Shown: positions 25,391 to 36,637 of the stretch, one piece after another
How positions within the stretch are numbered: position 1 is the first letter of the stretch
How the letters are laid out: every line of letters begins with the position of its first letter
Assembly: GCA_025890175.1 (NCBI GenBank)
Contig: JANPYM010000008.1
Coordinates: forward strand, 391,501 to 455,500
DNA: 64,000 nt
Reading direction: 5' to 3'
From: Ciborinia camelliae
Lineage: Eukaryota; Ascomycota; Leotiomycetes; Helotiales; Sclerotiniaceae
The notes under the pieces: model-generated
Seen by the model: only the letters and a program-made list of their open reading frames with translations
Database searches by the model: none
What the model was told of the DNA's origin: nothing
Translations under genes and position numbers: made by a program

Positions 25391-26545
25391 ATGAAGTTCG
25401 AACATAAGTTATATATGTCCCTTTCGCCCTTGCCTTCTTCTTTCGCCCACAGTTACCGCCACGAGAAGTCATTCGACTTTCAATATTATTCAGAATTTCT
25501 TCAACCACCTTCAGCCAAAATCAGAAACAAAATGGGCGATCACAACAACCAGTTTCCATCTCATGGACAGCCTCATCCAGACAACGGCGATTCCTATCTT
25601 CAGCCATTGAAGTTCGGAGAATTTGGCGATAATAGAGAGCATGCTAGCTACAATGACAGTTCCGCGCCATATCGTCAAACGATTCCTCAGACAAGTAGTC
25701 AGGATACTATGCAAGACCATGACTTCTCAGGATATTCTAAGACCATGATGGGGCCTGTATCTACCACTGCAATTGCTGTCCGACCTACGACTCAGGCATA
25801 TGAGCCTTCTCCGCATCCTGACACCGAAAGATTTGTGCAGTACGCTAAATGTTCACATCTCAATCACCCTATTATGTCAGCGGGCGTTGAATATCTGAAT
25901 GGCCCACCGGCAACAAACTTTCAGGTAAACATGTCTTCGGGGAATCACTATCAGGAACAAGCAACATACACATCCGTATTACCACCTCAAGTCACATTCC
26001 CACCGGTTAACCTCTTGCCTTTCAAACAATCTTCGGCCGAATACGACTCATTTTCTGTATACCCACAACCTATCACGCAGAATGCATCTCCGGGCCTCAA
26101 CGCTGCGAGTGCTGCGGATCCGACCTCAAGTACTTGGAGTGAAGGTATCTGTCGGCATGGCGATTGCCTTACAAAACCTCCCCGCAAGCAAAAGGCCTAC
26201 AAAGACTATGCGGATTTTCGAGGTCATTGGAATAGGGTGCATAATAAGCAGTTCGAATGTCCTTTGCATAATTATAGATTCGGGACTGCTGCTGAGCTCA
26301 GACGCCATGAGGAAGCAATGCATCAGACGGGGGCGAAGCGTTTTTCCTGTCACAAAGAAGGATGCCAGGCTCGTGCGAGAGATTTTAACAGGAAGGACAA
26401 GTATCAAGAACACATGAGCAAATGGCATGGACCCTACGTTTGCCCTGCTCGTTATTGCGTTCGAGGGCAGGACAACGGATTCGGAGATCAAGGGTTGTTG
26501 TTGGATCATATGCAAAAACGTCACATCGACAGTGACTTTTTGTAG
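25391..26545 (+). CDS. C-x4-C zinc-finger protein, paralogue 2
   Basis: Single open frame of 384 aa from ATG 25391; an alternative ATG at 25532 (MGDHNNQF) would remove 47 residues. The N-terminal ~250 residues are Pro/Ser/Gln/Tyr-rich and probably disordered. The last ~130 residues align block by block with paralogue 1: CRHGDC..HWNRVH, a degenerate second finger ECPLHNY..HEEAMH, CHKEGC..HMSKWH and CPARYC..HMQKRH. In finger 2 the second Cys is replaced (C-P-L-H-N-Y), so this finger has probably lost normal zinc binding. The DKYQEHMSKWHGP and CVRG segments match paralogue 1 closely. Probably nuclear and DNA- or RNA-binding by family; role unknown. Confidence 0.78.
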   Translation: MKFEHKLYMSLSPLPSSFAHSYRHEKSFDFQYYSEFLQPPSAKIRNKMGDHNNQFPSHGQPHPDNGDSYLQPLKFGEFGDNREHASYNDSSAPYRQTIPQTSSQDTMQDHDFSGYSKTMMGPVSTTAIAVRPTTQAYEPSPHPDTERFVQYAKCSHLNHPIMSAGVEYLNGPPATNFQVNMSSGNHYQEQATYTSVLPPQVTFPPVNLLPFKQSSAEYDSFSVYPQPITQNASPGLNAASAADPTSSTWSEGICRHGDCLTKPPRKQKAYKDYADFRGHWNRVHNKQFECPLHNYRFGTAAELRRHEEAMHQTGAKRFSCHKEGCQARARDFNRKDKYQEHMSKWHGPYVCPARYCVRGQDNGFGDQGLLLDHMQKRHIDSDFL

Positions 26546-27129
26546 GAATTTGGAAAGTTTAGTGGGAGAGATGAAGGTTTGGCAATTACGACAGGTATGG
26601 ATATTTCTACAACCATTAGGATGCATAGCTAACACTTCGTTTCCTAGGGGCCATGCCGTGTAATAGGCATAGTGCTTTAATTTTCTTTAATGATGAATGC
26701 CGGTTTTGATGTTGATGAGAATCATGATGATATTGGACTGTTTATGTTTACTGAGTTTTGGTAAAGAGGGATTGGTGTTGGTAGCGGCTATGATCTCAAG
26801 AATTATTTTAAATGTTGGTATATAGATTCTCTCGTTCGTTATACTGAACCTTTCTATTTTCTTGGATAATTCCCACATATGATTGTTCTCATAGATGCAC
26901 AAAGTATGAAGATACCTATTGGTCATGTTGCGAAATCAATGGGCTGAAAGGGCATACCATGTGGCAGGTTATCGTGCATGGCTTGAGGCAGTGCCTAAAC
27001 CTTGACAGAAGTTTAATATATCAGGAGATAATTTAAAAAAATCTATATAATGAGCGTTATTTCCAGCCCAGTATTCTATGAAAGTCTGCACATTTCTACG
27101 CCCGAAAAAACAAAGACATTGTTCATCGA
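26546..27129. promoter_or_regulatory. Intergenic region with TATA-like box before paralogue 3
   Basis: No gene. TATATAA at 27044-27050 stands 80 bases upstream of the ATG at 27130, a plausible TATA element. The rest shows nothing recognisable. Confidence 0.4.
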
Positions 27130-28224
27130 ATGTTTCTAGACACAAAATTTACTGCAATTCGCCTCGAAGATCGCCTTGCGAACATGGGAGCAATGCCCTC
27201 GCCAAACCATTGGATGGCAATTAACGCCAACCTATACACCGAGCAATGCCCCAATCCAACCCTACAGCCTGATGACTTCGACTGTTGCTTTCAGGGCATA
27301 CCGTAAGTACTACATGAATTGAAAATGGGGCATTTCTAACTATTCGGCAATAGGGAATCGAATTTTGTACCAAGCTTATCACTGGACCCTGTCAATACTT
27401 ACTGGAGTTTTTCTGCGCCGAGCTACTGTTACGAAAATGCTACATCGACTTCAAAGCGCGATTTCAATGCCTATTCGGAGTATATTTCGTATCAACTATC
27501 TCTTGAGGGGGGGATAGGGCATCAATTGAAGCGCAGATACGAGTTTAACTCCATAGAAAAACGATCCGAAACTCCAAATCAAGACCCTCTGCTTATGACT
27601 GCGACTAAGTTATTGTCTCAGGCCTCTTTTACGGAATCAATGCACTGTTCTTGGCCAGAATGTACTTCACGTGCTCTATTTTCCAATCATAGGGCACTCG
27701 AAGCTCACTTTAAAAATATACACGTGCGACCACTAGTTTGTGATGCCGAAGGATGTGGTTATCAGAAACCATTTAGAAACAAGCATGATATGGAACGACA
27801 CAAGCAAACCGCACACCAACGAGGCAAATGCTTCGCATGTCCATTTCCACGATGTCTGGACAAAGCCTTGGCGTTTATTAGGAATGATAAATTGTTGGTT
27901 CATTTCCGGGATGCGCATAGCAATACATCTCCTAATGATATTTGTCCATTCCCTCACTGTGGGAAGCCATTGCCGCCGCACGATAATGATAAAGAAAGAA
28001 TGCCAGAGCATATGAAGAAAGAGCACGGTAATTATGAATGCGCACTCGGGTCCTGCGGCAAGCAACAGAGCCGCTTCACCGATAAAAATATAATTTGTCA
28101 TTTAAAAATATGGCATGGAATTGAATCAGCGGAGGCTTCACGGGTGGTGAGTGTCGCGAAGAAAACGTCTGGTAAAACCGTACGAAGCGACAGCTTGCCA
28201 ATGGTAATCCGGCCTGGTAATTAG
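27130..28224 (+). CDS. C-x4-C zinc-finger protein, paralogue 3, two exons
   Basis: Exon 1 is 27130-27302 and exon 2 27354-28224, with a GTAAGT donor, CAATAG acceptor and a 51-bp intron; the frame closes to 347 aa. The N-terminal ~160 residues are less Ser-rich than in the other two copies. Five fingers follow, all C-x4-C/H-x4-H: CSWPEC..HFKNIH, CDAEGC..HKQTAH, CPFPRC..HFRDAH, CPFPHC..HMKKEH and CALGSC..HLKIWH. A basic Ser/Lys-rich tail ends the protein. Finger number and linker lengths differ from paralogues 1 and 2, so it is the most diverged of the three. Likely nuclear nucleic-acid binding by family; function not known. Confidence 0.78.
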
Positions 28225-28823
28225 TCGGGATCATGCAGAATTCTGTAGGATGATGGGATTTTTTAATGTTTAGAACTTACAATTTGCTTTTAAGATTATC
28301 TAATTTCTTTTTTCATAGACAATGGAGTCATAAGGCAGCAAGGATCAGAGAGCTTTTTTGGAAGAGGGCGGAGCGGTGGGTAGTTTACTTTGACCTCATA
28401 TTCGTGTTTATGTTAATAGCTCACGTCTCAACTCTCTTTAGAACTTCTCCCAGTCTGTAGTTGCGGCAAACAAAGCAACCCCATACCATCATTCAAGAGC
28501 TTCTATCCCGTCAAATCATTATCTGCATCCTGCAATGGGCCTCGGGATACAAGTAGATCAAGGCCCACTCGGCTTTGTCTTCTTGTGCTTACGCCTTCGA
28601 GTCTTTTATTTGAGATCCAAAGTCTCGGTAGATTTCCCATTATTATCAAAAACGGTTCTACCACGTTGTAGACAGCACAGTATGTGGTCCTCCCTCTTGA
28701 AACCATACAGCTTATCTTTTGCAGGATCTAGTATTCTCTGGTCCGGAGTTGGAATTTGGAAGTCAACTTTCAAGCTTGTAGTTTCATAAGTATGTTTTAA
28801 TTTGCTAGCCAAATCTGCTTTCC

Positions 28824-28847
28824 GAAGACGGAGATTTCTCCGTCTTC
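28824..28847. terminator. Perfect 11-bp hairpin with 2-base loop
   Basis: GAAGACGGAGA (28824-28834) is the exact reverse complement of TCTCCGTCTTC (28837-28847). It sits 600 bp after the stop of zinc-finger paralogue 3. Fungal genes do not use bacterial-type terminators, so this is a structural observation; the label is only the nearest type. Confidence 0.3.
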
Positions 28848-31800
28848 AGTAATGATACTTCGATATTTCTATGAAAGTAGTCACCCATGTTTCAAGAAAC
28901 CTAGCTTTGCGGAAATCTTGAGGTTAGTCGCGTACAGCACTCCCAAGATTTCATGCGAAAGTTTATTCACGGAGAACTCTTGTTCATTACACAAAAACGG
29001 TCAAAAAGTGGGACATCACGAGATTTGTATCAGACGGTCATTGATATTGGCCATGAAAAATTGCTTGTTTCTTGTACCTTGCGATCATAACCGTAAAAGA
29101 CACAAACGATGTGACTTGATACAAACTTTAACCTATACAAAGTTCTAAGAAAGAAATTCTGGTGGAATTATATGATGTCGGAATGTTGGGGGTCGTGGAC
29201 AAGTAGGCATCGAGCGCTAGCCGAAGAAAGTTTGATCACTTATAGCAGACCATTCAGCGCAGATATAGAACCGAAAAAAGAACAAGAAGTTCTGGAAAAG
29301 TGTACGTGAAATCCGCAGATATTGAGGTGGTGGTAAAAGTAGGTAGTTTTTAGCCGCTCTTGTTGTGATGGTCGCAGGTTGCCTCAAATTTCCACTACGC
29401 CCTAATACTTTTTCTATAGATTTTCTAAAAAATATATTTAATGTTTGTTTTGTAAAGTGTCTAAAATTGTCCCCAAAAGACGTCATACAGTTCAATATAT
29501 AATGATGGGAATGACTTGCTGATTGAAAACAAAATCAATGATGGTAATACGAGCGCTCAAGATGTCTGCTAATGATAGAAGCTCATGCACATAATAGAAT
29601 CAAGTGCGAATAGATGAGCTACTGATTATATATATCCGAGGAACGTACTGCGACCCATTCCACCCCAAATTACATATAAAATCTTGTACAAGAATCATTA
29701 AGATCAATTTGATTTTCCTGATATCGTTTTGTATACAGATTGTTGGCCATTTCTAAAGGATATAAATAAAATATGAATGAAGATGAAGATACTATAAACG
29801 TTTATTCTACCAAAGTTCAAAATATACTCATTCCACCTTCTCACCCACAGTAAAAAAAGAGGTCCATCGCGCTCCCAAGTGATACAGAAACAAAGCAAAC
29901 ATTGTACCAAGTACCGCGAGTAAACGCGTAGAGCTTTGCCGCCTGTAGAAATATATAAACCCTCACCGCCCTCATCATCCCATTCACTTTCAACCCTCAC
30001 CGCACCTACCAACCTCTTTACCATATAATCTCAAACAAACACACTCCCTCACTAACAAACTAGGGAAAGACCACTTGGCCGGGTGGGTTGAGTGGCGCAC
30101 TGCAGTAGTGCCTCCAATGTCAAAATGCGAGCGGGCTCTCCAATCCTCCATTCGGGGAGGAATTGCACACCTGTACAGAGTACGCCAGCTGTCCGGGGCT
30201 GTGTTGGAACTGTTTTGTCATTTGGATTGATTCTTCAGTTTTTTTTTGGTGGTAGTGTGGGTGGAGACTGGTCAGTCTTGGATTGGTTGAGGGTTGTTGC
30301 GGTTGCGGGAGAATCATTTGTTATTGCAGTGTCGTCGATGGAAAAGTGGGGCATGGCAAGATGAGTGCTAGTGGAGACTGCTAGTAAGCGACTGTATCAG
30401 TGTGGTCTCTTGTACCAATTCACTATTTCTCTTCACGAAAGAGGTTTTGTTATATAAAGTAGCAAATCTTCTATTGATTCCTTTAATACAATGAAGGTCC
30501 TTCGATGGATTGGAGGGTGGCTTTTGAGGTTGATGAGGTAGACATTTTGTGGAAATGGTATAGCATCCTAATAATCCTGTCGAAATACCTCAGTAATTAG
30601 TACGAACTTATTTATCATTCCAAGGTTCTTCTCAAACCTAAGTTTACTCTATTTTGTTGTTATTTCCATCATTTTTCTTCACACCTTTTATATTGGCGCC
30701 TCAACCCCCAATACCAATGTAAAAGTACGTGACACAACCACCAAACACTTTTAAGCCATCAGCTACTAGGTAGCTTCAAGCCATTAGGTGGCATGAACTA
30801 CAGCTGCGGCTTCGTTCAGAAGAGCGGATCAAGCTTTCGTTAACCGTGTGGCGTTCTGTGACACAGTCAATCTATGAGCTAGTGACTGCCTGTATCTGCA
30901 GTGAGGATAATCTCATCGAAAGGTAAGGTAGGCTTTTAGGTAGGTAGCACGATAGCCGATGAGGGGGTAGTTCTTGTTGTAGGATAGAAAGGTTGATTAT
31001 TATTAGAACTACGATCCTGAGGTTATATAAACCCACCCGAGCTCTAGACGTACCTTCCATAGTAATCCCTAACACCGAGGAGAAATGTAAAGCAAATGGT
31101 AAACTTTTTATCACATGGAAATTTGAGTATTGACGCACAAGAGAAAGAAGTTTTATCAAAACCCTTATTCATTTCTGTCATGGTTTATTTTGATGATAAA
31201 TAGATTCTGTAAAGTTGCTGATCTGTGTCTAAGTGGAAGGTGGCTGTTGACTCAAGAGCCAACGTGCAGCGGGTAGCTGCAATGTTCCCCAGACCAACCC
31301 GGCCAAGAATATCACCATTACACAGCACTCGACACATATGAGCAGGGAGGGCATAGTCAAAATCCTTCGATTTCCCTTTTTTTTTGAAACTTATAGCATA
31401 CAGTGAGGATACCTATATTCTCCTCTGAAATGAACAGACAAGATTATACGGCAAAGCCTGTATTTTTTGATTTATATTGGATTCGAAAAGTGTCATTTTC
31501 CCCCCGCTTCCATTTGCTCAATCTCATATCCCAGATATGCGGCACATCTTGGAGCTGAGCCGCAGAAGATATCTTGGCATGGGAAGTTTAGATTCGGTGT
31601 AGGATCTTCCCAGCCACCATCACATCCTTTTCCCCTCGAATACTGCAGAAAGCCATGAATGGCGTGATGCATCAGTTACACAAGGAGAAGCAAGTTGCGG
31701 TTGATTCTCAATTGGACTTGAACCATTTAAAATAGCAACTCCTCGATAAGCCCAACCAGCTGTATGTTACTTTAAGTGCCGCGAACATATTGACGCGTTG

Positions 31801-32413
31801 TTTTCCCAGGGCAATTGTTTGCTATCTACCTAGTTACATATGTTATAGATTCGATAGAATCTGCCTTCCGATTGTATGGACGACGGGTATTGGAGTCTGT
31901 AGGAAGCCGCGAATGGATTTCGGGCTCTACCGGTATGGCTATGCGTGGCCGCTCATCTATGTCACAACAAACGGCGAGTGCTGTGTAACGGAGATATTCT
32001 TGGCCGGGATATTGCAGCTACCCGTGGAGTCAACAAGCCACCTCCCACTCAAGTACAGATCAGCAACTTCACAGAAACTGCTTGACATCAAAATAAATCA
32101 TGGCAGGGATGAATAGGGGGTTTGATAAAATAAGGTGGGAAGACCAGGAAAAAAGAATTCAATTGCCAGGGTACATTTTCAAAGCAGACATACAAGTAGG
32201 TTAATTCGGTGAGGTTACCTGCATTAGCCTTCGAAGCCATCAAATAATGTTCCTTCATCCAGAGGCATGGCGAGGCGTTTTCATTGCGGTACTTTCTTTT
32301 GCAGCATATGGCATGACTTGCCGAATCTACACAAGCTATCAATTACTTATAGATCTTGATTTCCAATACCTTGGTTAATTCTTTCCTTCTCTTCTCTTCA
32401 TCCTTTTCCTTTC

Positions 32414-33162
32414 GTGATATTTGTACATGGCACTCTAGCAAAATACCAAAGCCAATCAATTTCTCCCTTCTTCAGTACAACTCCAAACACCCGCCCAATT
32501 CCGACGGCATTTTCTACTAGAACGCCAGTTTCATCTTCCACAACCCTTTCTCTGTTTTCGATTGCGCTTCCTATTAGTGCATTGGGCAATTCACAACGCA
32601 CTCGCGCCTGGCCAGGGAAAAAACACCATTTCACCTATACAGCGAAAACACCGAAGGCGTGGGCGGATTATCGTCAGGCTATGCAAGTGCAGGATATCCC
32701 TCAGCATCCTGGCGAATTTCCTATCTGTCACAAGTCGCTCAAATATATGGCCCAGAGCTCACGGAATACATTCCCCCATTGCGAAGCGGAACGAAGCACC
32801 CAACCTGTCACAAATCCGAAAGACGGGTAAGAAATCACATGCGCAATTCTTTTTGTTGGGTGGCCAAACTAACCTTGAACGTAGATTTTAGAACCAAAGA
32901 CGTGTCTATTATAGCTACAGCCATCATAGTCATGGCCATGATATTGGTATTTGCAATAAAGAATTGCGTGCATGTATTAGACGCTAAGCTTGGACATCGC
33001 CATACTCGATCACCACTTGGACGGGCTCTAATAATTGTAGAACTTCGATTTCTAGAATTATGGCCTATTCAACGTGGGGTGCACAAGCGATCTAGTGAAT
33101 GCTCTATCTGTCACATATCGGTCAATATATTCAGCACAGGCTCTGGTTTCGGCATCTATTGA
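32414..33162 (+). other. Overlapping open frames, one with a membrane-like segment
   Basis: Frames 32414-32830 (138 aa) and 32659-33162 (167 aa) overlap for 170 bases. The second contains a hydrophobic stretch (IIATAIIVMAMILVFAIKN) that could be a membrane helix. No domain is recognised and no splicing model joins them. Coding status is doubtful. Confidence 0.15.
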
Positions 33163-33328
33163 TCTAGAGGGATCACGTTGTCAAGGAATGTAAGGTAAAG
33201 GCCAAGACCATAACCTTCCACTGAGAGAAGAATCTCCAATACTACGACATTTCTGCCAAATCAAATTGGGAGGGTTAGAAATGGCATGTAACTCATAGCA
33301 AGAGCTTTGGACAAGCCCACGTCATCTA

Positions 33329-33394
33329 TGGTTCGAACCATCAACAGTTTAGAGGTATCGAGCCATCAACAGCTTAGAGTTATCGAACCATCGA
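33329..33394. repeat. ~26-bp tandem repeat, 2.5 copies
   Basis: The word ATCGA(A/G)CCATCAACAG(T/C)TTAGAG recurs in a row, with final copy ATCGAACCATCGACAACGAGAG. A related word CATCGAACCATCGACATA occurs alone near 50085. Confidence 0.7.
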
Positions 33395-33926
33395 CAACGA
33401 GAGGGGAGAGGAGCAGAGGGGATTCATGCTGGGACCAGAGTGGAAGGGAACATGAAGGGGGCAGGAAAACTAATACCCATATGTACATGTACTCAGACAT
33501 ACTATTCTTAATGCGGTGGCTGCTCATAGAAGAGAGAAAAGGTATATAAAAATAAAACTTTCTCTTGCAGGATATAAACCCCCATGATGTTCTTCTGCTT
33601 GTAATGTGATTGCGTGGGTGCGCCTATTTCCTCTGCTGAAATGTTGGAATTCGAAATGAAATGTTACGTTTTCTGAGACGGACATGAAATTAATTCGATA
33701 GTAATGTGACGCATAGAGCATGTGGAAAGAAAAGGTCATGCGTTGTTACATAATGATCTTCGTGCCACTTTGCACCGCCACCGCCACATCCACCACATCC
33801 ATCAACATAAGAATCTCTTGAAGAGCTCCAGTTCTTTCTATCCATCATCCAGCCACTTGGTTCATTCTCCATAACCACAAGTGATACTACAAGCCATAAT
33901 CAATCATCCAAACAATCTCACACAAA

Positions 33927-34109
33927 ATGCCATCCTTCACCGAAAGCCCCTCAACCTCTGCCAACCAGGCCCCAAACACCACTACCACCGCCACCTCAAA
34001 TGATCAATCCACACCGACAGCACAGAAATCCGAAGCTCAACTAGAGGCCGATAGATTGTATGAGGAGAGAATCGAGGAGGAATATGCTAAGAGAGAAGGT
34101 GGTGCTTAG
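33927..34109 (+). CDS. Small conserved-looking fungal protein (60 aa)
   Basis: ATG at 33927 in a good context (CACAAAATGCC) with a TAG stop at 34107. The N-terminal 30 residues are Ser/Thr/Asn-rich and low in complexity. The C-terminal 25 residues (EADRLYEERIEEEYAKREGG) are a charged helix. I recall small ascomycete proteins with a similar LYEERxEEEYAKREGGA tail, but no function is known to me. It is single exon; no signal peptide and no membrane segment. It could instead be the last exon of a longer gene, though no upstream exon is evident. Confidence 0.5.
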   Translation: MPSFTESPSTSANQAPNTTTTATSNDQSTPTAQKSEAQLEADRLYEERIEEEYAKREGGA

Positions 34110-35266
34110 AGTTGGTGGAATGCTCGTCGATATGAAGAGACTTCTCTGTATATCATGCTGAGTGGCGAGATAGTGGTTGGAGATTCTCCGTACACCACTG
34201 TGAAGCAAGCAAAATTAAGTCTCGGGGATTCTAAATGCACTGTAGCATTTAATGTTATCATTCATCTCCCCTTCACTTGTCAGAACTCAATAGTTATCAT
34301 GTTACTGCACAAGTGAAACCCGAACATCTGGGCAAGACCTTCCATCTCCGTTCTTTCGGAGTTACGGAGTATTCCAAGGCCATTAGTACCCGTACCCATG
34401 ATATCTTTCTCGGAACCGAAGCTAAATATGCATGTAAGAAAAAGTTTTATATTGATGCAGGTGTTCTAGAAACCTATCCATGGAAGTATATATCAGTTCC
34501 CAAGAAAATCCCCCCTGATTCGCGCGATGGAAAAGCTTGACGTTGTATGAGTGAAAATGTTTGAGCCAATCCGATCGCATGTATTGTAATAAAGCCATTG
34601 AGACAACCAATAAAACGACGGGTATTATCAATCATGATGGATATCAAATCTACCTACCTAGTAGGCATTTGAAGTCTCCGTAGTTTGTCCTTTGCTGCTC
34701 CCTCTTTGCTTGAGCTCCGGATTGATCAATGCGTTTGGATTATTCTGGAAACTTTGGATTGTGTTCTTATTTATGTATTGGCCAAACAATTGGCATAAGA
34801 AAGTATGATATTGTTTGCCATATCAATATCATCGTCTGATAGAAGCCATAAGTAGAAACCCAAGAAGACCTCGGAAGTCGGGATACATACCTAGATATTA
34901 CAATCGATCCCCAATTCAAGTACCGATACGATACTCTCGTTCAAAATTGTACAGATTGATGTTCAAGGTTTACTGGATTCCCCGCCTTTACTTTCTATTT
35001 TAGGATAAGCGTAAGACGGAAATACACCATTGACGTACAAAGAAAGTACTGCGACCAATCATACCTCATGTATTACCCACGTTCGACGAATCAAAAGAGA
35101 GGTAATTGAAAGGTCAGCAACGTCTATCTTTTGAACTTAACCCGTGGGTTGCGGCGAATAAACTCAAATAACCCTTGAAAATGGATCCAGAAGATTAAAA
35201 TATTCTCTAATTTACATAAGCTTTCAAGTTCTTCACCAATGATCCATAACATATAAAGATCTAAGC
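34110..35266. other. Intergenic DNA
   Basis: No supported gene. A frame at 34277-34540 lacks an ATG start and any recognised domain. The right end is the presumed promoter of the CCC1/VIT1-type gene. Confidence 0.5.
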
Positions 35267-36637
35267 ATGGTCTCCTTCACTTCCAGAAAGTCAAAGTCAA
35301 CCAGCAATCCAACAAGGTGCAAGCGATTAGAAAACCAAGGTCAAGAATTGGAGCAACGCACTTCTTCAACATCAAAACCATCCACCTCTTCCTCTGAAAG
35401 TACAATCGTAGAGAATACACCTTCGTCGAATGACATCACCAGTACAACATCTCATCATACACATCCTCCACGACCAATTGTGAGAAGAAAACCAACACAA
35501 CCTAAATACATATCACATATCAAAGCCATGTCTCTCGTTGGCCTCAAAAACATCTTCTTCTATCAAACCTTTACCACACCTAAACCAGCCAATTCAAATA
35601 GACAACAAGGAGTACCGAAATTCGATTTCACTGCGTCTAGACAACCTCTCCTGGCATCCAATGGCAGCTCGGAATCCATTGACCGACATCACGATGATGA
35701 TGAGAGTACATTAGATTTAGAATCTCAAGATTCCCGATCGGAGAAATCGTCACACAAGAAGGGATGGAGAATAGATGCTAGAGTCATTTCAGATGCGACG
35801 ATTGGATTGAGTGATGGGTTGACGGTACCATTTGCCTTGACGGCAGGATTATCGGCCATGGGTGATACGAAGATAGTTGTTTTGGGAGGGTTTGCGGAAT
35901 TGATTGCGGGGGCTATTTCCATGGGTTTGGGTGGATATCTTGGTGCTAAAAGTGAAATGTAAGTTGTGCCCTAAATCTCTCTTTGAACTGTGGAAGGCAC
36001 AAGGAGGTAGGATGAAGTTATCATCAAATACCTACCTAGTCTGCCTCCACGGCAGTGGCCCCCGGAGGGCCAGCGGAGCGTCATTCGGTTGAAAGTTCAT
36101 TTGACTAATAATGTCAACAGTGCATCATATCATGCCATACGAGAAGAAACCATAGAAAGAATATCCAGCGATCTTCAAGGAGTAATGTTCGATCTCATCG
36201 AAGTATTCGAGCCTTACAACATCCCCAAACACACGCTCAAAGATCTCACCACCCACCTCTCCCAATCCCCTCTTCTCGTCGATTTCGTAATGCAATTCCA
36301 ACACTGCCAAGAAGAACCCGCCGGAAATCGCGCTCTCACATCCGCTCTCACAATTGCGACTGGGTATTTCCTCGGTGGCTTATTACCTTTACTACCTTAC
36401 GTTTTCGTAAGCAGTGTTGCCGAGGGATTATACATCTCGATTGGCATCATGGTCATCGTATTATTTATTTTTGGATATGTGAAAACGGCTGTAGTCGCCG
36501 GCTTTAGGGGTGGGAAATGTATTAAAGAAGCTTGTTTTGGTGGTATACAAATGGTTATTGTAGGGAGTGTAGCGGCGATCGCGGCGATGGGGTTGGTGAG
36601 GATATTTCATAATGATGAGGGTGGTATGGGATTTTGA
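35267..36637 (+). CDS. CCC1: CCC1/VIT1-family vacuolar iron/manganese transporter, two exons
   Basis: Exon 1 is 35267-35958 and exon 2 36121-36637, with a GTAAGT donor and CAACAG acceptor; the frame closes to 402 aa. Residues 1 to ~165 are a Ser/Thr/His-rich cytosolic extension. The VIT1/CCC1 core starts at about residue 168: DARVISDATIGLSDGLTVPF leads into the first membrane helix, then GGFAELIAGAISMGLGGYLG carries the conserved acidic and Met residues in helix 2, then GAKSE at the splice junction and a cytosolic amphipathic loop (YHAIREETIERI...). Exon 2 holds the last helices (SALTIATGYFLGGLLPLLPY, LYISIGIMVIVLFIFGYVKT, GGIQMVIVGSVAAIAAMGLV). Family members move Fe2+ or Mn2+ into the vacuole by exchange with protons. 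The 162-bp intron carries a GC-rich double-hairpin motif. Confidence 0.9.
36041..36080. repeat. GC-rich double hairpin inside the CCC1 intron
   Basis: CTGCC (36041-36045) pairs with GGCAG (36051-36055), and TGGCCC (36056-36061) pairs with GGGCCA (36067-36072), giving two adjacent short stems. A GCGGAGCG stretch follows. The sequence is sharply GC-rich in an otherwise A/T-rich intron and ends 40 bases before the acceptor. Confidence 0.6.

Larger units (their letters stand above)
28225..33926. other. 5.7 kb without a recognisable gene
   Basis: Many short frames, none with a domain I recognise. Candidates looked at and not called include 29704-30024 (minus, 106 aa), 30092-30364 (plus), 31790-32116 (plus) and the overlapping frames at 32414-33162. 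Microsatellites are absent. Inside lie a perfect hairpin at 28824-28847 and a short tandem repeat at 33329-33394, listed separately. Confidence 0.5.

Noticed and set aside
30061..30200. GC-rich stretch considered as 5S rRNA or another structured RNA
   Set aside because: No match to conserved 5S blocks as I know them; no consistent fold found by eye.
33330..33345. GGTTCGAACC resembling a tRNA T-loop
   Set aside because: It is part of a short tandem repeat; no acceptor stem, A box or anticodon arm can be built around it.
34277..34540. 87-aa plus-strand frame
   Set aside because: Lacks an ATG start, has no domain and no convincing splice partners.
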